From Chelydra serpentina (taxonomy: Eukaryota; Chordata; Testudines; Chelydridae), in the NCBI GenBank assembly GCA_037349315.1, contig JBAIAC010000008.1, positions 38,724,001 to 38,788,000 on the forward strand: a DNA stretch of 64,000 bases, read 5' to 3'. Positions within the stretch are counted from its first letter, which is position 1. Each line of letters starts with the position of its first letter. The translations under genes were made by a program, and so were the position numbers. The notes under the pieces were generated by a model. That model searched no databases and was not told the DNA's origin. It saw nothing but the letters and a program-made list of their open reading frames with translations. This document shows, one piece after another, positions 54,766 through 64,000 of this stretch.

Positions 54766-57700
54766 TGTTATTTACTAATTCCTTCATGTTAATCTCTCTA
54801 CTTTTACTAGCTTAGTTTCCCTTCAGCCTGACAATTCTTATTCCTGTTACTTCTTCTGGCAAAAATTGGACTTCACTTTTATCTGTCTCTAGAGCTTCTG
54901 CAACATTCAGTTCTTTTGCTTGTGTTTCTCTTTATTAGCACTATGGGTGTATTTTTGTTTCTTGTGTTTCTACACTCAGAACACAGGCTTTGTATATTGA
55001 CATTGTAAAGGGTAGCTGGACAGGAACAAAATGATGGCCAGGGGCAGGAATAATAGGCTTGCTAGGAAAATATGCAAAACTGATCAAATCAATATGATGT
55101 TCTGTCTAGGTTTTTAGAAGATCACCAATCACCAGGGTATCTGGTGGTCTATCTAGGACGGTACTGGCCCTCATCACCATTGTATCTGAGAATTTTATAG
55201 GTTAAACTAAATTTCCAAGATCAGTATGTAAATTTTACTGGGAAAAATATGACCCTAAAATGGCTTAATTTAAGAAATAATTTTTAAACTGGGACTCACC
55301 AGGAACAATACTTGTATTTTCTGTTTTGAATGTAGGCACCACAGAATGAAAAACAATTCTGATCTCATTCACCTGCCATGGCACTGGAAGATCACAATAT
55401 TGCAATAGTGAATCCAGAATATAAATGGTTGCATTTATATCCTTTCCTATTTCCATTATATTCTTGTCATGCCAGTGAATCATGTTGTGTTATTTTCTCT
55501 ACTCTGTCACATAAATAGGTTTTTAGAATCTCATACATTCTGTGAAAGACAGTAATGTATTGAATACTCTGACCTTTTACTTATTCTAAAATCTGACTTA
55601 CTGGCCTCTTTTTGCCTTACAGCCTTGGCGGTGGCTAGACAGAGGTGGACTATCTAGCCAATCAAAATACTGAATTTCAAAAAGATGAAAGCACAGCTTA
55701 GCTAACTGTCTCTCCTAAGCCTGTGTCAGGCACTGACATTCAGATGTCTTGTTCTTGTGACAAAGATAACAGCAAGAACAGGAAGAAGCTCTGGAATTTC
55801 AAAAGAATGAATCCATTCTCCCGACACAGAATTTAAACAAAACAGTGGAATGGTTCAAATTTAAACTGGCTTGTTACAATAGAAAAACTGTAATCTTTGA
55901 TCCTTCTTAGATACTATATAGAACCAGCTTCTCCCTTTTTAACATATTTGACAAAAGAATTCTATGCAGGCCTTATCAAATCTAAATATATGCATTGATG
56001 AGTACAATGCTTAGTATGTATTTCTATGTATACCCCTTACTTTAAGGAATAAGGCATAATTTTTCATTGAAAATACACATATCTATTTTTCTGATAAAAT
56101 ACTCAATTTGGCTACTTCTGAAGATATTTGGTTATGGTGAAATAATGAATTCATCTTTAAAATCCTGCAGAGTTCTAAGTGTGATATCATCTTCTGGAAC
56201 AATGGTATATTGTAATAGCATCTTCTATTGTAGAACAGCAAAATATATGAACCTGTGCTGAGGACAGGGATCTCCATACTAGAGGCTTGTATTGCAAGTT
56301 CTGTAGTTCAGGTAAGAAGATTGCATTGTTGGGGTCAAGCCATGATTTTTCATTATTTTACAATGTAAAATACAAGAGTACCAAAAGTATGAGGGATGTT
56401 CAAAAATAATATACTGTCTGGAGCATGTCAGAAGGGAAGCCTGGAGAAAATTTGGTGAGGAGTTGTTTTCACAGCAGAGACATGTTTTCAAAAGATCCAA
56501 TAAAAAATCCAGAAGAATGGGATTTTTAATGGAACTGCCAAACAAATATTAACTGTAACAACAGTGCATCGGTAATGCACTAATACAGAGCATTTAGGAA
56601 AACACTAAAAATTGACATAATTGTGTTAAATTATATTGTATTTTCAAACTGATTAACAGATAACTCTTTAACTCAGATGACATCACCATACTTACGGAAA
56701 TGAAGTGTGTTAAAAGGAGCCAATAATCTGCTAGCCATATACAGATAAAAGGAGCTGGATTGACATCTGGCTGTAGGAAGCAGTGATGGAATGGTATGTG
56801 TAAGAAAGCCATATGTCAAATCTGCACATGGCTAAATGTCATTGAAAGGATAAAGATGGAAACATATTGACAAAAGAAAAGAGCCAGAAATGAAACTGAA
56901 TTAAGTACGAGGATGATTATACAAGGCACAGATCTGGCAACCATAGCATTTGCAGCTGTAGGTCAGTTAGAAAGGTGGATATAAATCTGGTACAAACTGG
57001 GGAGATTTGCAAATGTATTGTGTTAAATTGGGAATGCACCTGTTATTGATCACATTACAAGAAATTATTGAAAAGCAAATCTGGCTATTGCACAATGATT
57101 ATACACAAGCTGTCAAAAACCCACAGGAATGAAAGCAATGTAAATAGATGGAATCATGATACTTCTGTAAAACCATGGAAAGGTACTTTGGCTGCTTGAA
57201 GTAACTAGTGAGTGGTTTGCTGTATAACAGTGTGCTATAATGTAACACTGAACAAAAAAACAGACAATTAACAAGTACCTGAACTGAAAACTGATTTTTT
57301 ATTTACATTAAACATTAACACATTTTACCCATACACAAAGTGATGATTGATGTTGGACATGTCAGAAACAACTACCCACCACCAGCTCCTACATTCCCTC
57401 GTTGTCTCTTTCCACTCTACAGGAAGGCTGCTTCTTCTGTCCCTCTGGCACCCTTCCGAGCATGCCTTGCCAGGCTCTGGCTTCCTAGGTATTCCCTTGG
57501 GGGCTAGAGTCTGTCTGCTCTGGGTGGAAAGCTGAAACTGAAACCTCCTTTAAACAACCAGAACACCCTGTGACCACTTTACAGAGGTGATGTTTCAGAA
57601 CTATATGGAAGAGCTCACTAAAATCCCAGTGCTGCAATCTGATCCATACAGGCAGAACTCCTGCACTAACACACAAGGTCCCATTAACTTCAGTCAGCCT

Positions 57701-58972
57701 CCACACAGGCACATGGCTCCACATGTGAGGATCAGGTTGCAGGGTCAAGGCCTTAAAGAGAGCAGACACCAGGAGGATTGGGTGAGGGAAACAATGTGGC
57801 CGCTGATTTTAACAAAATTAGAACATCTCTGGGAAACGATTTGAAATAATTCAAATAACGAATACATTTATTGACAACTGGGAAAAAAAGTGAAATTCAC
57901 TGGATGAATAATTTGTTGAAAAATTATTCACTCAACTCTCACGTTTACCCACTTCTTTAAGGTGCTTTGAAAGCAGTGAATGAATGAAAACACCTTGCAT
58001 TAAGTAGTAGTAGAAGTAACAGGAATAAATAATGGAACTGATTATTTTGAGAGGAAATATTTCAATGACGGTGTCTTTAGGAGAAGCCTGAGTACGATCG
58101 CTAATGATTTTCAGTGACTTAAGAAAATGGTGGGCATGAAGAGCCTAGTCCAGCTCCCATGGATGCCATTTGGATTGGAACCCAAGTGTAAAGTAGCCAA
58201 ATGCATTATAATCATCTTAAATGTTATCTATTATAGCTGATGAAGACTATAATACATCGCTGCATATGTATAGGCACTTTTTAAAAACTCTCAGATCTTG
58301 TTCTATACCATTTAAAATGTTGGCTCCAAATGTTTCTATAAATAAAATAAGACCTCTGTTTTCAAATTGGCAAAAGAGGCACAGAGCAAATACTGCATGG
58401 AATTTACCTCAGAAGGGCTGTATACATCCTTGGTTCCAGTGAGCCTTGCTTTTCTTAACAGGATGCTTAGCCCACAAACCCCATGTACATTTGTCTTCAT
58501 GAATCCCAGCAGTAATTGCAAATCTGAAGGTCTCCAAGAAGCTAGATAAGTCTGAGAGCCGGGCCCTGATTCTCCAGTGTCTTGCAATTTGTGTAGTAAT
58601 TTGCCCATGTGCAAAGAGAGTGAAAAATGCTACCCCATTTTAATTAGGCAGATTTTTATGCTCACTTATCAAAAATGTCAAATAACTGCACAAGGTGCAA
58701 GGCCCACCCTGGACTGCAGAGGATTATTCTAGTCTGAGAATTAGCTTCAGGTATTAGCAACACTAGACTTGGCTATGGAATTATTTGTCCTTCATAAAAT
58801 ATGAAGAAAACATTATACACTTGCCTAATTAAAGGCCTCATTGTGAGAGGTGCTGAACACTCTCAATTTCTATTGACAGCAAGGAGAGTTCAGGGTGCTC
58901 AGGACATTTCAGGATCAAATCCTAGTGGCTGATTACACAAGAAGTAAATGATTCCATAACATCTACCCTAGG
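54766..58972. other. 4.2-kb stretch without recognisable genes or elements
   Basis: Short ORFs only (at most 94 codons) and no domain. Nothing I can assign with confidence. Confidence 0.5.
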
Positions 58973-61900
58973 CAGGGCTGGCCTTACCATGAGGTGAACT
59001 GAGGTGACTGCCTCAGGTGCCAGACTGTGTGGGGGAGTGGCGCCACTAGGACCCAGAGTGTAGAAAATTGTGTCTGCTGCTAGAGCATATGTATTCTTTC
59101 TGCTCTAGATGCACAGAGATGGTGGAGTGCTGTGCTGGAGGAAGGAGGGCACAAGAGACATAACAGGCAGGCGGGAGAAAAGTTGAGAGGGAATAACAGA
59201 AAGCAGCAGGAGCTGCAGGGAGAGAGAGGAGGAGGAGCCTCTTATGTACCTCTCTAGCACCCCCAGGATCCTGGACTGATTAACACCAGCTTCTCAGGGA
59301 GCTTCCTGTTTCGGGCTGCTTCCCTGAACCCACTTGAGGAGAACAGGCACTCAGCTGAAGTAGTAGGAGCCAGTTAGGCCCTTAAAACACTGATATCTTC
59401 CCTCCCTCAGGCCCTGCTACCAGCCTGCTTATTTGTCCCCTTCAATTGAGGTTTGAAAGCCACTATAGTTGAAACAGAACAGCAGTCCTGAGTGAAAGAA
59501 GAAAATGTCCCTCTGGAGCAGCATTCAGAAAAAGAAAGAAAGCAAAGGAAGCTTTTCTATATAAGGAGGAAGGAACTCTCCTGAGATATATAGACACAAA
59601 TATTCACGGTGAGCCTTCCAGCCCCAGTGACGATGTGAGTGGTGAGGAGATGCCAGATCTTCCAGTTAGAGTGTAGGTAACTTGGCAGCTACTGCAGCAT
59701 CCATATCTCCATCTCAAATGGATGTAACCATGCACATTCCTGAAAAAAAGTGTAGATCAGAGAAGAGTGTGGTGGAGGAGCAAGAAACAGCTGCTGCCAA
59801 GTTTAGTTCCTTAAGTCTGGATGATCCAGGACTGTGGACCACTTGAGCAGTAGCCTGAGGGACTTCCTTGTACTTCATGGGCCACAGCAAGTGAAAAACT
59901 TCATGTTCCCCAAAGACAATGAAAATAGAAGTTTCCATCCAACACATTACTGGCGTGAAATCCCCAATGGTGACAAAGTGGAGAGGCCATGGCTTATGTA
60001 CTCAAAAACCCAGAATACTGCATACTGTTTTTGTTGCAAACTCTTCCAGACTAATGTTCCAGCCACATTGGGTTCTACAGGAACAAAGGACTGGAAAAAT
60101 CTGGCTAGCAATCTGGCATGCCATGAGAAGGCAGCAAATCACCAGAGAGCATTTCATAGGTGGAAAGAGCTCGAGATGAGACTAAGGTTAAAGGCCACCA
60201 TAGATGATCAGCATCAAGAGAAGATTGCATCAGAGTCTCTTTACTGGCAAAATGTTCTGAAAAGGCTCATTGTCATTGTGAGAATGCTTGCTACCCAAAA
60301 CCTAGCACTGCGTGGCACTTCAGATCAGCTGTATGTGCCAAACAAAGGAAACTTCCTTAAAATTGTGGAGCTGATGGCTGAGTTTGATGCTGTACTCCAG
60401 GAGCATCTAAGAAGAGTCACCACCCAAGAAATGTACACACCCCACTACCCTGGAAAAACAATTCAAAATGAGATCATACAGTTACTGGCAACAAAGGTCA
60501 AACAGAAGATTGTGGCAGATCTGAACTCAGCAAGATATTACTCTGTTATTCTGGACTACACACCTGACATCAGCCATAAGGAACAAATTACTTTAATGGT
60601 GCATTTTGTAACAACAACAGAACCTAGTGAAAATGTCCCTGCAATGGTGACTGTCAGAGAGCATTTTCTAGAATTTATTGACATTGATGATACTACAGGA
60701 GCTGGTATGACAAATGTGCTTCTTAAAAAGCTGGAAGATACGGGAATTGCGATAGCTGACATGAGAGGTCAGGGCTACGATAATGGTGTCAACATGAGAA
60801 GAAAGAACAGAGAAGTGCAGATACAGATCCGAGAGTTAAACCCTCAAGCTTTTTTTGTCCCATGCAGTTCTCGTTCATTGAACTCGGTGGTCAGTAATGC
60901 AGCATCAGCTTCTAGTGAGGCTGCTGAATTTTTTAATGTAATTCAAAGCATCTATGTATTTTTCTCTGCATCAATTCATCGATGGCAAATTTTGAAGCAA
61001 CATCTGGGAACATCCTCTCTGACACTGAAACCACTGAGTGCCACACGATGGGAAAGTTGAGTGGAGGCGATAAAGCGTATTAAACACCAAATTGGGAAGA
61101 TAGATGATGCCATAGTTGCCATTATGGAGGATAATGCTATGACAGGAACTGTTCATGGGAGAACAGTGGCAGAGGGAAATGGAATCACCAGAAACATACA
61201 TAACTTCAAATTTCTGTGTGGCTTAGTGTTGTGGCATGACATACTGTTTGAAATAAATGTTGTAAGCAAGAGACTCCAAGGTGTTGACCTTGATATATCT
61301 GGAGCAATGGAACAATTGGACAAAGCAAAGTCATATCTACAGTCTTACCAGTCAGATGAGGGATTTCAAAACGTTCTGAAGAGTGCACAGAACTTCACAC
61401 TGAAGCTCTTGTCCCACCCATTCAAGAATACAAGAGTCACCGAAGAAGACATTTTGATTACGAGGCATGGGATAATCCTGAAAGAGACCTCAAACAACAA
61501 TTCAAAGTTGAATTCTTTTACCAGGTACTACATTGTTCAATATAGTCAGTTGAAGAACGTTTCATGCAACTCAAGGAACACAGTGTATTTGGGATGTTGT
61601 ATGATATTCCAAAACTCCTCACTATACCTGAAGAAGACCTACACCAGCAATGCAGGGCACTGGAGACAGCGTTGACACATGATGACATGCGCGATATTGA
61701 TGCAAGTGATTTAGGTGATGAACTGAAAGCCCTTTCAAGATACATTTCAGCAGAATCAACTCCAAAGGCTGTTCTGGAATATATGTGCACAAATAAGATG
61801 ACCACCCTCTTTCCAAATGTTTTTGTTGCTCTGCGCATACTTCTAACACTTCCTGTAATAGTTGCCAGTGGAGAACGCAGCTTCTCCAAGCTGAAGTTAA

Positions 61901-62339
61901 TAAAAACACATCTACGCTCCACAATGACACAGGAGAGGCTAGTCGGCCTTGCAACCATCTCAACAGAGCATGATCTGGCCCAGACTGTGGACCTTCAGGA
62001 AGCAGTTTCAAATCTTTGCAACCAAGAAGGCACGGAAAGCACCACTTTGATTATTCAAACAGATAAAAATGCCAGCGTTTACTATGCAGACAAGAAAAGT
62101 TACATTTGCTGTTCAGGCATTTGAAAGTTAAGGCATTTTAAGTTGTTAGTTCTCCTTTATTGGGGTAGGTTGCAAAGCCGTACCATGAGAGGAGTAGAAC
62201 AGGAAGAAGGCAGAATTGTAAATTTTGTAAATTGTATTGAATTGAATTGTAAATTCAAAGTTTTGGCCCAAGCGAGGGGGCATGGGGGTGTCATTTGAGC
62301 TCCCCACCTCAGGTGCCAAAATGTTGTGGGCCGGCCCTG
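58973..62339 (+). mobile_element. hAT DNA transposon, nearly full-length relic
   Basis: A 3,367-bp element. The left end is cagggctggccttacc and the right end is gtgggccggccctg. Both ends then carry 'tcaggtgcc' / 'ggcacctgag'. The flanks are accctagg on the left and ggctagga on the right. They share ctagg but are offset by one base, so the 8-bp duplication has probably decayed. The inside encodes one hAT transposase. The ends match those of the MITEs at 16.4, 27.4 and 47.9 kb (CAGGGCCGGC), so this family could have supplied their transposase. Confidence 0.85.
59495..62124 (+). pseudogene. hAT transposase (TTF zinc finger, ZMYM-like type)
   Basis: An N-terminal PSGAAFRKKRKQRK motif (about 59500) and SLDDPGLW are in other frames than the main ORF (59834-61060, 408 codons). 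That ORF has FPKDNENRSFHPTHYWRE, a TTF-type zinc finger (CFCCKLF at 65-71, with H97 and H103), the first catalytic D241 in VILDYTPDISHKEQ, and D316 in RGQGYDNG. It ends with a TGA right after ATRWES at 61058-61060. The next frame continues in phase from 61061 (VEAIKRIKHQIGK). A frameshift at about 61500 leads to the C-terminal frame (to 62124). That frame carries the hAT dimerisation motif VIVASGERSFSKLKLIKTHL (residues 98-117) and RLVGLATISTEHDL. One nonsense codon and at least two frameshifts make it dead, but all motif blocks are readable. It would excise and reinsert elements with matching ends. Confidence 0.92.
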
Positions 62340-63267
62340 GGCTAGGACTAGCCAGCAAATATCCAAGGCCTTAAACCCAGGAGCTGACTGATGTAAATTT
62401 TCAATGTATTCCATCCACAATCTAGTCAGAATACTGAGGTTGAATTAGCACAATCTGTATGTGGACAAGCTTTCAAATCCTTTTATTTCCACACTCACTG
62501 AACTTCAATATGCTGTTGAGTTTTTCCTTAATATTCTAAGGGGATGTGAAGAAAATGAGATTCAATCTGTCACTGGATTTGTCAAAATCAAGCTGGGTAA
62601 CTGCACTGTGGTGAATAAACTCTCCCTAGCTTTCTAATTTGCTAACCTATCATTCCCCTAAAAATCCAACAATGCAAAATGTACAATAAGTGCCTATAAA
62701 ACATCTACTAAAAAAGCCACACTCCACTTCAAAAAGAAACTATTTCCCCTTTCAAATAGTATAACACAATTTAGATGCATTATGGGAAATCCACAGCTTC
62801 CTCTGAGGCATTCAGCATTTGCCATTGTTAGAAAAAAGGTACTGGAAGAGAGGGCTAGTTGGTGTGTTCTTATTTGACATTTCCTAGATTCTTAGGATGA
62901 TGTTTTTATTAAAAACAAAGGTGTACTTATTTAGGGAAGAAGTGTAAAGGTGTCTTTGGTGACTTCCATCCTGCTATTGAGTATGTGCACATTAAATGTA
63001 ATATTCTCTGATAGCTGCAAAAATTAAAAATTTCTTTGGCTGAGAGTAATCTAGGGCACTTAGCAGGTGAATGTAGTGCAGTAATTGCTTGCTTTTAGCC
63101 AAAATTCCATCCATGGCATCTGCAAGGCCCCCTAAATTCTGTGCCAAGGCCCCCTAGTTTTTGTAGCACTCTTCGAAGAAGCCTAGAAATTCAGTTGCAG
63201 CATCATGTAAACTAAAAGATGGAGAGTTTTATTCACCTGAATTTGTAAATGAATAATACAGTCAGCA
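62340..63267. other. No recognisable feature
   Basis: No ORF or element boundary that I can support. Confidence 0.45.
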
Positions 63268-63420
63268 TAGAGCTGGACACTTTTTCAAACAGAAACATTT
63301 TGCATTGAAAAAAAGACATTGTTTGGAAACTGCACATTTTTGCAAAAACAAGCACAAAATGGGGGTGGGGATGTATTTTTTCCCAAAGAAACTAAAACAT
63401 TCAAAATTCAGCTAGGTTTT
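63268..63420. repeat. AT-rich DNA-transposon-like repeat
   Basis: 'agagctggacactttttc' followed by A/T runs, the same style as the repeats at 0.6, 15.8 and 30.6 kb. Edges uncertain. Confidence 0.45.
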
Positions 63421-63864
63421 CTTTAAAGCATTTTTTCCCTCTCCTCCCTGCCCAAAATGGACATGGGGGCTGGGAGGAAAGGAGGAAAATAGCCATTTTG
63501 AGAAACTCCTCCCCCCCTCCTTTAACCTTCACTGTCCCAAAATCTGTCTTGGCATCTGAAATGTTAAAGAAAAATTGTTGTTGGGTTACTACTATGGTTA
63601 AAACAAACAAAAACAAAAACAAAAAAACCCTAAAGCAAGGACTTTTCATGCAAGCATTTAGACTAGTTTATCTTGCAATACAAAGTATTATGCACATACC
63701 TGTTCTTTCAGATAATACTTGCCATTCTTCTAGTCCTAAATGTTGCTAAAGTGTGATTCCCAAGCACATGTCCTCAGTCAAATAAAGGTAACTATTTAAC
63801 AGGGTGGATTCTTTAGCTAGTACAACACTCTTTGTGTTGTTGTGCAATAAAAGGGATTGATTAT

Positions 63865-63965
63865 TATTTTGTTATGATTTGTACTGCAATACCAACTAGG
63901 AGTCCCAATTACAGACCAGGGCCCCATTGTGCTCGGTTCTTTACCAACACAAACCAAAAAGATAG
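63865..63965 (-). repeat. CR1/L3-like 3' tail, complement
   Basis: 'actgcaataccaactaggag', 'ccagggccccattgtgctcg' and 'agatagtccctgctc' correspond to the tail at 37.8 and 54.7 kb in complement. It resembles the end of an L3-like LINE or a SINE sharing it. Confidence 0.6.
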
Positions 63966-64000
63966 TCCCTGCTCAATAGTGTTCATTTTTCAATTTTAAT

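Noticed and set aside
1..64000. CRISPR arrays, operons, tRNA or rRNA genes, host exons
   Set aside because: None seen. The window has vertebrate transposon content, and no tandem spacer-repeat structure or conserved RNA gene was recognised.

Overview
The window looks like non-coding DNA from a sauropsid, most likely a turtle. It is intergenic or intronic and built largely from transposable elements. The reasoning is that CR1 LINEs with the chelonian-type 3' end recur on both strands, next to Penelope-like elements (PLEs) with GIY-YIG endonuclease, Gmr1-like Ty3/gypsy elements, hAT and Harbinger DNA transposons with their MITEs, an ancient MIR SINE and CR1/L3-like LINE debris. That mix is typical of turtles; I could not run a species assignment. 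I found no exon of a host gene, no tRNA or rRNA gene, and no prokaryotic feature. Every recognisable protein-coding stretch belongs to a mobile element, and nearly all are broken.

Layout. 0.35-5.0 kb: three minus-strand CR1 pieces, the last split by a 2.0-kb PLE with a 10-bp target duplication. 5.4 kb: a hAT MITE. 7.7-9.3 kb: two fold-back PLE insertions. 9.4-10.1 kb: a solo gypsy-type LTR. 14.2-16.8 kb: CR1, an LTR fragment, an AT-rich repeat and two nested hAT MITEs. 18.7 kb: MIR. 19.9-24.3 kb: a Harbinger MITE abutting a 4.2-kb Harbinger element with a broken transposase. 27.1-29.0 kb: a CR1 tail and a second, inverted Harbinger carrying a hAT MITE. 30.6-32.0 kb: a triple nest (AT-rich repeat, solo LTR, hAT MITE). 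32.5-33.2 kb: a GC-rich palindromic transposon. 34.8 kb: another hAT MITE. 37.7-38.7 kb: inverted-repeat cluster. 39.7-45.7 kb: a complete Gmr1-like gypsy element on the minus strand. 47.9 kb: hAT MITE. 48.6-50.8 kb: a very young non-autonomous LTR element encoding only a zinc-knuckle protein. 51.5-54.8 kb: CR1, an L3-like LINE and a SINE split by a PLE fragment. 59.0-62.3 kb: a hAT relic with a nearly complete transposase.

The most interesting items are these. The gypsy element has integrase upstream of reverse transcriptase and a Gag capsid that resembles the SCAN domain. The pol-less LTR element has 99.6% identical LTRs and a perfect 5-bp target duplication. PLE ends carry hammerhead-like motifs. 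The degenerate autonomous hAT has ends that match three MITEs in the same window, so it represents the kind of transposase that could have moved them.

Target-site duplications, LTR identities and nesting were read by eye. Family names rest on protein motifs and remembered repeat structure, not on database searches. Boundaries without a duplication are approximate.
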